From the NCBI GenBank assembly GCA_002451755.1, contig DKDF01000095.1, positions 14,675 to 23,833 of the forward strand: a stretch of 9,159 nt of DNA, given 5' to 3'. Below are positions 1 to 6,444 of this stretch, in pieces. The position numbers were made by a program, and so were the translations under genes. Numbering within the stretch: the first letter of the stretch is position 1; each line of letters opens with the position of its first letter. Below the pieces are notes generated by a model that was not told where the DNA came from, did not search any database, and worked only from the letters and a program-made list of their open reading frames with translations. Source of the stretch: Ruminococcaceae bacterium UBA6855 (lineage in GTDB: Bacteria > Bacillota > Clostridia > Oscillospirales > Acutalibacteraceae).

Positions 1-1588
1 ATCCGTCAACGTCGGCATCGGTGCAGATTATAACCTTGCTCCAGCGCAGCTGGTCGATATTGAACGCGACCATATCTTTCATCGACTTCGACTTGACCTC
101 GACTCCGCAGCCGAGAACCTTTATCAAATCGGTTATGATATCGTTTGCAAATATTTTGTTATATTCCGCCTTGAGGCAGTTGAGTATCTTTCCGCGAACG
201 GGGATTATCGCCTGGAAAGACGAGTCGCGTGCCTGCTTACAGGCGCCGAGAGCCGAGTCGCCCTCCACTATGAACAGCTCGCGCTCGGATACATCCTTGC
301 TGCGGCAGTCAACGAATTTCTGCACGCGGCTGCCCATATCGTTGCTCGACTGGAGCTTGCCTTTTATATTGAGCTTTGTCGTCTCCGCACGTACACGCGC
401 ACGCATATTGACGAGCACCTGATCGCATATCTTGTCCGCATCGAGCTTGTTTTCGATGAAATACACCTCGAGCTGATGCTTGAAGAACTCGGTCATTGCC
501 TCCTGAATGAACTTGTTCGTGATAGCTTTTTTCGTCTGGTTCTCATATGAAGCTATGGTCGAGAATGACGAGATGACAAGCACGAGACAATCTTCGACAT
601 CCTGGAAATTTATCTTTGAATCGGATTTGAGATATTTTCCGCTCTTTTTTATATAAGCGTCTATCTGCGACACGAAAGCGGAACGGACAGCCTTATCCGG
701 TGCGCCGCCGTGTTCAAGGTAGCTCGAGTTGTGATAGAACTCCTTGAGCTGGACTTTGTTCGAGAAGCAGAGCGCGGAGTTTATTTTGAGCTTGTATTCG
801 GGCTGATCCGCTCTGTCGCGTCCGACGCGCTCGCCGCTCCAGGTGCAGACAGATGAAATGGCATTGTTGCCGACGACCTCTTTGAGATGGTCGGTTATAC
901 CGTTTTCGTAAAAATATTCGAAGGTTTCAAACTTCGAGTCTTTCTGATTCCTGAGCACGAATTTGATGCCTGCGTTGACTATCGCCTGGCGGCGCATCAT
1001 ATCCTGAAAATATTCAAGCGGTATGTTTATATCAGTGAACACATCGAGGTCGGGGCGCCACTTTATACGCGTGCCGGTATCCTTTTTATTATACGGCTCT
1101 TTTATCATATCGCCGACCGGCTCGCCGCCTTTGAACTGCAGATGGTAGCAATAGCCGTTCGAGTGAACCTCTGCCTCCATATACTCAGAGGCATACTGCG
1201 TGGCGCAAAGACCGAGTCCGTTTGTGCCGAGCGAGTACTCGTAGCTTCCGCCGTCGTTGGTGTTATACTTTCCGCCGGCATACAGCTCGCAGAACAGGAG
1301 CTTCCAGTTATACTCATTCTCCCTGCGGTTGAACTCGACGGGTATACCGCGTCCGTAGTCCTGAACCTCTATGGACTTATCCTCGAAGCGGGTGACGGTA
1401 ATCGTATTGCCGAAGCCCTCGCGCGCCTCGTCAACGGAGTTTGAGATTATTTCAAACACCGAGTGCTCGCAGCCCTCGATACCGTTTGAGCCGAAAATAA
1501 CCGACGGTTTTTTTCGCACTCTGTCGGCGCCTTTGAGCATTTCAATGCTGTCGTCGCCGTATTCTTCTCTCTTTTTGACTTTTGCCAT
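1..1588 (-). CDS. Divergent type IIA DNA topoisomerase subunit B (GyrB/ParE-like), 3' end cut by window
   Basis: This is the ATPase/TOPRIM subunit of a type IIA topoisomerase, which would pair with a GyrA/ParC-like subunit to pass one DNA duplex through another using ATP. 529 codons are visible. The GHKL ATPase domain comes first: the probable catalytic Glu46 and Asn50 lie in FEIISNSVDEAREG, and Asp77 in QDYGRGIPV. The ATP-lid segment reads GTNGLG (121-126) where canonical GyrB/ParE has GLHGVG. The transducer lysine loop is QTKK (351-354) in place of QTKTKLGN. The TOPRIM domain has VEGDSALGACKQARD (441-455, Glu442), PVRGKILN, and DADVDG at 524-529, where the window ends. The C-terminal tower/GyrA-binding part is therefore unseen. 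The ATG at 1588 follows GGGGGAT at 7 bases. It is a single-gene start with its own promoter. It is clearly a family member, but too divergent to name gyrB or parE; it is probably a second enzyme beside canonical gyrase (inference). Confidence 0.9.
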   Translation of the reverse strand, partial: MAKVKKREEYGDDSIEMLKGADRVRKKPSVIFGSNGIEGCEHSVFEIISNSVDEAREGFGNTITVTRFEDKSIEVQDYGRGIPVEFNRRENEYNWKLLFCELYAGGKYNTNDGGSYEYSLGTNGLGLCATQYASEYMEAEVHSNGYCYHLQFKGGEPVGDMIKEPYNKKDTGTRIKWRPDLDVFTDINIPLEYFQDMMRRQAIVNAGIKFVLRNQKDSKFETFEYFYENGITDHLKEVVGNNAISSVCTWSGERVGRDRADQPEYKLKINSALCFSNKVQLKEFYHNSSYLEHGGAPDKAVRSAFVSQIDAYIKKSGKYLKSDSKINFQDVEDCLVLVISSFSTIASYENQTKKAITNKFIQEAMTEFFKHQLEVYFIENKLDADKICDQVLVNMRARVRAETTKLNIKGKLQSSNDMGSRVQKFVDCRSKDVSERELFIVEGDSALGACKQARDSSFQAIIPVRGKILNCLKAEYNKIFANDIITDLIKVLGCGVEVKSKSMKDMVAFNIDQLRWSKVIICTDADVDG

Positions 1589-1610
1589 TGAGTTATCCCC
1601 CGACCGATTG

Positions 1611-1630
1611 TTACGCATTATTACGCATTA
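1611..1630. repeat. Tandem direct repeat, two 10-base copies in the topoisomerase leader
   Basis: TTACGCATTA occurs twice back to back, exactly, on the plus strand (TAATGCGTAA on the coding strand). It lies between the predicted transcription start and the ribosome binding site of the topoisomerase gene. The 10-base period is close to one helical turn, so two copies could present the same face to a regulator. That role is inference; chance or polymerase slippage would also explain it. Confidence 0.7.
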
Positions 1631-1650
1631 TTTTGTATCATACACATTTA

Positions 1651-1680
1651 ATTATACACCATATATTGGCTTTTTGTCAA
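1651..1680 (-). promoter_or_regulatory. Sigma-A type promoter for the topoisomerase gene
   Basis: Read on the minus strand, a perfect -35 hexamer TTGACA (1680-1675) is followed after 18 bases by a perfect -10 hexamer TATAAT (1656-1651). Transcription would start near 1644, giving a leader of about 55 bases that contains the tandem 10-base repeat. It sits just downstream of the terminator of the preceding DMT gene, so the topoisomerase gene appears to be an independent transcription unit at this end. Confidence 0.85.
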
Positions 1681-1697
1681 CGATATCAATGGATACA

Positions 1698-1731
1698 GAA
1701 AAAGACAGACCATGCAATAACACGATCTGTC
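1698..1731 (-). terminator. Intrinsic terminator after the DMT permease gene
   Basis: On the minus strand an 11-pair stem (GACAGATCGTG with CATGGTCTGTC, two G-T wobbles) with a 6-base loop TTATTG is followed directly by TTTTTCT. It begins 20 bases after the DMT stop codon. The plus-strand reading has no T run after the stem, so it should act on the minus strand only. Confidence 0.85.
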
Positions 1732-1750
1732 GGATAAAAATTATGATTTA

Positions 1751-2701
1751 TTACGCCTTTTTCTTTCTCTTGAACACATCTGCGGGAAGCTGGGCGAGGA
1801 CTATTGCGACGAACATGATGATGCAGCCGCTGAGCTCTCTTACTGACATTTTCTGATCTATCAGCACCCACGCGAATATGACGGCGAACACAGATTCAAG
1901 GCACAGCAGGAGCGAAGCGACCGTGGGGTCGGAATCACGCTGACCGAGGGTCTGGAAAGTGAACGCCACTCCGCAGGACAAAACACCTGTGTAGAGCAGA
2001 TAGGGCGCGGCGCTCATTATGGCGTGGATACTCGGCTTTTCAAAGATAAACATAAGAATGACGGATATTATGCCCGAGACAAAGAACTGCGCGCACGAGA
2101 GCTTGACTCCGTCAACTATAGCCGAATATTTGTCGATAACAAGAATATGTATCGCAAAGCCGACCGAGCACGCGAGAGCGAGCAATTCACCCTTGCCGAA
2201 AGTCGCCTTGCCGCCCGCACACAGCAGATAAAGCCCGACAACGCCGAGTCCGACGCCTATCCACACGGGAAGACTGACACGCTTTTTGAAGAAAACAAGA
2301 CTTATTATCGGCACCAAGAGCATATAGAGCGCGGTTATGAAGCCGACCTTGCCGACAGTTGTATAGCCGAACGCCGCCTGCTGAAGATTGCTCGACACGC
2401 AGAGAACCGTTCCGCAGACAAGTCCGCCGACAATAAGATTCTTTCTGTCTTTTTTCTTCTCTTCGGGCGTTTTCTGTTCGGTCGAGCCGAGCTTTTTGTT
2501 TTTTGCTTTCTGCGCTCCAGACATTATCGCAATGACCGGCAGGAGCACCGTGCCGCCCATGATCATTCTTATGCCGTTGAAGGTCAGAGTTCCGATTACC
2601 TCGAGTCCCTCGCTCTGAGCCACAAACGACAGTCCCCATATAACGGCGGCGAGAATGAGGAAGATGCCGCCTTTAAGCTGTCCCTTTTTCGTTGTTATCA
2701 C
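1751..2701 (-). CDS. EamA/DMT-superfamily membrane permease
   Basis: This is an inner-membrane drug/metabolite transporter-type permease; the substrate cannot be told from sequence. Two EamA repeats are visible. The first starts GGIFLILAAVIWGLSFVAQ and carries GYTTVGKVGFITALYMLLVP. The second starts around GELLALACSVGFAIHILVID and contains SDPTVASLLLCLESVFAVI. About ten hydrophobic segments fit the usual 10-TM fold, with a charged Lys/Glu-rich loop between TM2 and TM3 and a Lys-rich C-terminus. The length of about 316 residues is normal. The start is uncertain: GTG at 2701 is used here, but the best Shine-Dalgarno match, GGAGTGAT (2704-2697), overlaps it and is spaced for an ACG codon at 2692-2690. 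A TTG at 2740 is in frame but has no ribosome binding site. The gene follows the DUF6873-type gene by 92 bases on the same strand and ends in its own terminator. Confidence 0.9.
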   Translation of the reverse strand: MITTKKGQLKGGIFLILAAVIWGLSFVAQSEGLEVIGTLTFNGIRMIMGGTVLLPVIAIMSGAQKAKNKKLGSTEQKTPEEKKKDRKNLIVGGLVCGTVLCVSSNLQQAAFGYTTVGKVGFITALYMLLVPIISLVFFKKRVSLPVWIGVGLGVVGLYLLCAGGKATFGKGELLALACSVGFAIHILVIDKYSAIVDGVKLSCAQFFVSGIISVILMFIFEKPSIHAIMSAAPYLLYTGVLSCGVAFTFQTLGQRDSDPTVASLLLCLESVFAVIFAWVLIDQKMSVRELSGCIIMFVAIVLAQLPADVFKRKKKA

Positions 2702-2704
2702 TCC
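2697..2704 (-). promoter_or_regulatory. Shine-Dalgarno sequence that bears on the DMT start codon
   Basis: On the minus strand GGAGTGAT closely resembles the consensus AGGAGGTGAT. It is the only good ribosome binding site near the 5' end of the permease gene. It lies 8 bases (GGAG to start) before an ACG codon followed by AAAAAG, which would give a protein beginning (M)KKGQLKGG. No ATG, GTG or TTG sits at the expected distance. Confidence 0.5.
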
Positions 2705-2793
2705 ACTGAAGTTTTCCGAAATATGATAGCACAAAGGCAAATAATAAAAATCGGATTTTGGAATAAAATGTAATTTTCAGAAAGATTTTCGGC

Positions 2794-3537
2794 TTATCTC
2801 TCTGCGAGCGGAAGTATTGAGCCGATATCAGTTAATTGAAAGTTCCCCGCCTCCTCCGCGCGCACGCCGAACGAAGAGAGAAAGGCTCTTATTTTTTCGC
2901 CGTCCTTATGAGACGCGAGCGAGCCATTGAAGAGCATTGTATCGGGCGCAATAAGTCCGCAGCGGCCGCCGATAAAGCCGTATTCGCGCCCGGGCAAAGC
3001 AACATCGCCCTTTGAGACGAGCAGTACGGCAAGTCCGTTTTTTTCGGCCGCCGAGGCTATTGCCCCATCATCGGTAATTATCGCGTTTTCCGTCACGGGC
3101 ACTACCGAGCACTTTGTGTAGCCCTGACGCACGGGGATTAAACTACACCCGGAAAAATCGATATTTTTGCAGACGGTCTTGGGATTGAGTATCGCATAAT
3201 TGCCGAAAAGCGCGGCATTGAGCGGCACATCGGCAGGATATTTATCGCCGAGCGGGGTGTCGAGAAGTTGCACATCGAAGCCAAGTTCAATGAGCTTTTC
3301 CGCGTTGTTACACTGCTCTCGGCTCAATATGATTTTTCGCCCGCCGAGATACAATAAGTGCAAATCGGCGTGGGCAGCTGTGCCGTCGGTTATCGCGGCG
3401 CACGGCAGGATGTCAAGCACACTGATACCGCGCGAGAGAAGATATTCTTTTGCTTTCACTGCTCCGACGCTCACTGCGGCGAGGGTAATTCCACTCTTCG
3501 GCAGGTTCGGCGATTCTATAGGGGTCATAAAATTCAT
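2794..3537 (-). CDS. DUF6873-type protein with predicted guanidino-modifying-enzyme (GME) fold
   Basis: I recognise this 247-residue protein as the uncharacterised family annotated as DUF6873 / GME-fold protein. The GME fold is that of arginine and agmatine deiminases and DDAH, but no reaction is known to me for this family. No signal peptide or membrane segment is apparent, so it is probably cytoplasmic. Likely conserved stretches are HADLHLLYLGG (56-66), the block around QGYTKCSVVPVTENAIITDD (138-157), and FIGGRCGLIAPD (188-199). Cys143, Cys193, His56 and Asp58 are candidates for active-site residues (inference). Its ATG at 3537 shares one base with the TGA of radA (TGATG). There is no good ribosome binding site of its own, so translation is probably coupled to radA. 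A second Met at codon 4 is an alternative start. It is probably the last gene of the amidase-radA unit. Confidence 0.82.
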   Translation of the reverse strand: MNFMTPIESPNLPKSGITLAAVSVGAVKAKEYLLSRGISVLDILPCAAITDGTAAHADLHLLYLGGRKIILSREQCNNAEKLIELGFDVQLLDTPLGDKYPADVPLNAALFGNYAILNPKTVCKNIDFSGCSLIPVRQGYTKCSVVPVTENAIITDDGAIASAAEKNGLAVLLVSKGDVALPGREYGFIGGRCGLIAPDTMLFNGSLASHKDGEKIRAFLSSFGVRAEEAGNFQLTDIGSILPLAER

Positions 3538-4907
3538 CAGTCAACGCAGTTCGCGAACGCTTCATAGACATTCTTGACGCCGATGACCTCTATCTCCTTT
3601 TTGAGCTTGTCCGGCACGGATTTGAAATTATGGCGCGGGATGATGCAGGTTTTGAAGCCGAGTCGGGCCGCCTCTTTTATGCGCTGTTCGCAGTGGTTGA
3701 CGGAGCGAATCTCGCCGCCGAGACCTATCTCGCCGAAAGCGAGCACATCGTCTCTTATCGGGACATCCTTGAGGCTCGAAATAAGCGCCAGAGCGACGGA
3801 GAGGTCGGTCGCGGGTTCATCGAGCTTGAGTCCGCCGATGACATTTATATAGGCATCCATATTGCCGAAGAAATAGCCCGCTCGCTTTTCGAGGACAGCT
3901 AAGAGCATAGCCATGCGGCTGTAATCAAAGCCGGTCGCCATACGGCGGGGATTGCCGAAGCTTGACGCGCTGACAAGAGCCTGAACCTCGGCGAGTATCG
4001 GGCGGGTGCCCTCCATAGCGCAGGCGATGCAGGTGCCCGAAGTGTTCTTCGGTCTGCCTGAAATGAGCATAAGAGACGGATTCTCAACCTGAGAAAGTCC
4101 GCTGTCGAGCATCTCGAAAACGCCTATTTCATTCGTCGAGCCGTAGCGGTTCTTGACGGCGCGGAGGATTCTGTAAGACATATTTCGGTCGCCCTCGAAA
4201 TAGAGCACCGCATCAACGATATGTTCGAGCACCTTGGGTCCCGCGATATTGCCGTCCTTGTTGACATGACCGACGACTATAATCGGGATATTGCTGTTCT
4301 TCGCGGTGCGCATGAACATCGAAGTCGATTCGCGCACCTGCGTGACGCTGCCCGCAGAGGAGCTGAGGTCGCTTATAACCATAGTCTGTATTGAATCGAT
4401 GATAACAAGACCGGGCTTGTTGATATTTATATACTCACATATAGCCTGAACATCGGTCTGGCTCATGAGAGTGAGGGTCGGGCTTGTGACTCCGAGCCTG
4501 TCCGCGCGGAGCTTTATCTGATAGACCGACTCTTCGCCCGAGACATAGAGAATATCGAGATCCTTGCCGATATACTGGCATATTTGCAGAAGAATCGTCG
4601 ATTTGCCTATGCCGGGGTCACCGCTCAGGAGCACCAGCGAGCCTTTGACTATTCCGCCGCCGAGGACGCGATCGAGCTCGGTAAGCCCCGTCTGATAGCG
4701 TATCTCCTCATCGGCGGTTATCTCACTGAGCGCATATGTTTTGACGCTCCGCGCGCTCGCGCCGCTCTTGGACACCGGGGCGGCGGGTGCTTTTATCTCC
4801 TCGTTCATGGTGTTCCACTCGCCGCAGCCCGGGCAGCAGCCGAACCACTTTGGGCTTTCATAGCCGCATTCGGAGCAGATATAGACCGATTTTGCCTTGC
4901 CTGCCAT
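3537..4907 (-). CDS. radA: DNA repair protein RadA (Sms)
   Basis: RadA is a RecA-related, hexameric DnaB-like ATPase/helicase that drives branch migration in homologous recombination and repair. At 456 residues it is full length. In order: an N-terminal C4 zinc finger (Cys11, Cys14, Cys25, Cys28; CSECGYES and CCPGCGEWNT); the RecA-like core with Walker A GDPGIGKST (96-104), a Walker B-type LVIIDSIQT (Asp171) and VVGHVNKDG; the RadA signature KNRYG at 252-256, where most homologues have KNRFG; and a C-terminal Lon-protease-like domain (about 290-456) with DAYINVIGGL and EPATDLSVALALISS. The ATG at 4907 is preceded by GGAGG at 9 bases. That ribosome binding site lies inside the end of the amidase gene, whose stop is one base upstream, so the two are very probably co-transcribed. 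Confidence 0.97.
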   Translation of the reverse strand: MAGKAKSVYICSECGYESPKWFGCCPGCGEWNTMNEEIKAPAAPVSKSGASARSVKTYALSEITADEEIRYQTGLTELDRVLGGGIVKGSLVLLSGDPGIGKSTILLQICQYIGKDLDILYVSGEESVYQIKLRADRLGVTSPTLTLMSQTDVQAICEYININKPGLVIIDSIQTMVISDLSSSAGSVTQVRESTSMFMRTAKNSNIPIIVVGHVNKDGNIAGPKVLEHIVDAVLYFEGDRNMSYRILRAVKNRYGSTNEIGVFEMLDSGLSQVENPSLMLISGRPKNTSGTCIACAMEGTRPILAEVQALVSASSFGNPRRMATGFDYSRMAMLLAVLEKRAGYFFGNMDAYINVIGGLKLDEPATDLSVALALISSLKDVPIRDDVLAFGEIGLGGEIRSVNHCEQRIKEAARLGFKTCIIPRHNFKSVPDKLKKEIEVIGVKNVYEAFANCVD

Positions 4908-4908
4908 T

Positions 4909-5661
4909 TTATGTTACCTCCGTCAGTTTTTCATCTTGTTTTAAATAGTCTGTTATACCGCACATGACCGAAAAAGCCATGGCGTTCTGATAATTATCGT
5001 CTTTCAGTTTCAGCGTCTCGGCGGCGTTCGAGAGAAAGCCGCATTCGACCATAACAGCCGGAGACTTCGCATGATAGAGCAGATATATCTCAGTGCCCGT
5101 GCGCTTGACGGCGCGCTGATTCTGAGGCTGGATAAGCGAGCGGATATCCTGCTGAATCGCCTTCGCCAGTTTTTCGCTCTCCGGGTTGTTTTTTGAATAG
5201 AACACCTGCGCACCGCTGTAGGACGGGCCGCCGTAGTGGTTCTGATGTATGCTCACGAACAGAGCATCGGGCGTCTGTTCGATGATTTTCATTCTGTTTT
5301 TTATATCCGAGACCTTTTGCTGGCGCACGGTTTTTGCGGAGTCATCGGCTATATCGTCGTCCGTTTCGCGGGTCATAATAACATTGTAGCCCGCAGTGTC
5401 GAGCATATCGCGCAGCTTCAGGGCTATGGACAGATTTATATCTTTTTCAACCGTTCCGTCCGCCGCAGTCGCGCCGCCGTCCATGCCGCCGTGACCTGCA
5501 TCAACGATAACAGTCACTGTGCGAAGCGCATTTGAAGAGACCCTGCGCGCATATCCGGAGCCGCGCGAGGATATCATCACGAAGCATATAACCATTATTA
5601 CAACCGCCGCCGCGATACCGAGAGCGACGAGCCTCGAACGCTTTTTGAAATTTATCACCAT
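4909..5661 (-). CDS. Membrane-anchored N-acetylmuramoyl-L-alanine amidase (Amidase_3, CwlD-like)
   Basis: This zinc amidase cleaves the bond between MurNAc and the L-alanine of the stem peptide in peptidoglycan. The protein has 250 residues, close to B. subtilis CwlD. It has a basic N-terminus, one hydrophobic segment (about 11-31, LVALGIAAAVVIMVICFVMI), then an extracytoplasmic Amidase_3 domain. Zinc ligands by family analogy are His57 (VIVDAGHGGMDGG), Glu72 (VEKDINLS) and His139 (FVSIHQNH). The catalytic Glu206 is in PAVMVECGFLSN. The start is ATG at 5661, with GGGGGTG upstream. The frame stays open to 5895, but that extension looks like low-quality non-family sequence and would cross into the divergent transporter gene. 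It is the first gene of a probable operon with radA and the DUF6873-type gene. CwlD acts in spore cortex maturation, but sequence alone does not prove a sporulation role here. Confidence 0.93.
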   Translation of the reverse strand: MVINFKKRSRLVALGIAAAVVIMVICFVMISSRGSGYARRVSSNALRTVTVIVDAGHGGMDGGATAADGTVEKDINLSIALKLRDMLDTAGYNVIMTRETDDDIADDSAKTVRQQKVSDIKNRMKIIEQTPDALFVSIHQNHYGGPSYSGAQVFYSKNNPESEKLAKAIQQDIRSLIQPQNQRAVKRTGTEIYLLYHAKSPAVMVECGFLSNAAETLKLKDDNYQNAMAFSVMCGITDYLKQDEKLTEVT

Positions 5662-5746
5662 ACCGACACCCCCACAAAAGAATATGCGGAGAGTCGCGGC
5701 ATTATTAGAACAGCAGCGGGCAAAATAGGAAAAAGGAGCTGAGAAA

Positions 5747-6097
5747 ATGAAAGGAATAACAAAAATTATCGGCGGCCTCGCCATCGGGACTGTCAACTCC
5801 GCGCTCGGAGCCGGCGGCGGGATGATTGCCGTACCGATGCTCAGAAAAAGCGGAATGGAGCAAAACAGAGCGCAGGCAAACGCGGTGGCGCTCATTATGC
5901 TGTTGACCGCGGCGAGCGCGGGAATATATATTTACACAGGGAAAGTCACATTCGGCGACGCGCTCCCCTATCTCCCGGCGGGGCTTATAGGAAGCGTTCT
6001 CGGTTCTTTCATTCTGCCGAAGATACCGACGAAAATACTCGGCAAGATTTTTGCCCTTTTCATGCTTTGGGCGGGAGTGAGGATGCTGATGCGATGA
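5747..6097 (+). CDS. Half-size TSUP (TauE/SafE) transporter subunit, N-terminal half
   Basis: This 116-residue membrane protein matches one repeat of the TauE/SafE (TSUP) family, whose members export or import sulfite, sulfonates and related anions; the substrate here is unknown. The glycine-rich motif GAGGGMIAVPML (21-32) follows the first hydrophobic stretch. Four hydrophobic segments can be drawn (about 7-30, 45-63, 73-91, 98-115). The usual family length is about 250 residues with two such repeats, so this is half a transporter. The ATG has a good ribosome binding site, AAAGGAG, at about 8 bases. It diverges from the amidase gene across 85 bases, in which I see no clear promoter for either direction. 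It is on the opposite strand to all other genes in the window apart from its partner. Confidence 0.88.
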   Translation: MKGITKIIGGLAIGTVNSALGAGGGMIAVPMLRKSGMEQNRAQANAVALIMLLTAASAGIYIYTGKVTFGDALPYLPAGLIGSVLGSFILPKIPTKILGKIFALFMLWAGVRMLMR

Positions 6098-6444
6098 AAA
6101 CTATACTGGCAGCTTTTTTCTCGGGTCTCGCCGGCAGTCTCGGGCTCGGCGGAGGCGGAGTGCTTGTGCTCTATCTCGTGCTCGCGCTCGGCATGCCGCA
6201 GCTCAAGGCACAGGGCATAAATCTATTATTTTTCATCCCCTGCGCGGTGCTTTCGAGCATAGTTTATTCATTCAAAAAGCTCATCGACTGGAAAAGCGTT
6301 CTGCTCTTTGCCGCGGGCGGTCTGCCGGGAGTTTTGCTCGGCAGTCTCGCGGTATCGCACATGAACAGCAATATTCCCGGGAAAATATTCGGCGGTTTTC
6401 TGCTGCTCATGGGCATAAAAGAGCTGTTCAGGAAAGGCGATTGA
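6094..6444 (+). CDS. Half-size TSUP (TauE/SafE) transporter subunit, C-terminal half
   Basis: This second 116-residue TSUP half-protein is homologous to its upstream neighbour: GSLGLGGGGVLVLYL (14-28) aligns with the neighbour's GAGGGMIAVPML, and NIPGKIFGGFLLLMGIKELF aligns with its IPTKILGKIFALFMLWAGVR. Four hydrophobic segments are visible. The ATG overlaps the stop of the first gene as ATGA. A GAGG lies 13 bases upstream, so translation is probably coupled. The two halves most likely assemble as a heterodimer equivalent to one full TSUP protein (inference). The reading frame is open further upstream to 6067, but that start has no support. The 3' end overlaps the convergent yqgF gene by 17 bases and no terminator lies between them. 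Confidence 0.86.
   Translation: MKTILAAFFSGLAGSLGLGGGGVLVLYLVLALGMPQLKAQGINLLFFIPCAVLSSIVYSFKKLIDWKSVLLFAAGGLPGVLLGSLAVSHMNSNIPGKIFGGFLLLMGIKELFRKGD

Noticed and set aside
887..1444. A 185-codon plus-strand open frame antisense to the topoisomerase gene
   Set aside because: The minus-strand frame carries the whole GHKL/TOPRIM architecture; the plus-strand translation has no recognisable domain.
2024..2773. A 249-codon plus-strand open frame antisense to the DMT permease
   Set aside because: It is the mirror of a clear ten-segment membrane protein. Its composition is charged and low in family-like motifs, and it has no ribosome binding site.
2740..2793. Possible hairpin terminator or promoter between the DUF6873-type gene and the DMT gene
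   Set aside because: Only short A/T-only pairings (such as AAAAT-CCG-ATTTT) and a -10-like TATCAT without a good -35 could be found; neither is strong enough to annotate.
5662..5895. A 78-residue N-terminal extension of the amidase
   Set aside because: The extension crosses into the divergent transporter gene and has no family resemblance. ATG at 5661 with GGGGGTG upstream gives a normal CwlD-like length with the anchor at the N-terminus.
6090..6100. Frameshift breaking a single TSUP gene into two
   Set aside because: Both products are complete repeats of equal length, the junction is a classic ATGA stop-start overlap, and the first gene ends cleanly after its fourth hydrophobic segment. 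Genuine half-genes are more likely, though a check in relatives is listed as a finding.
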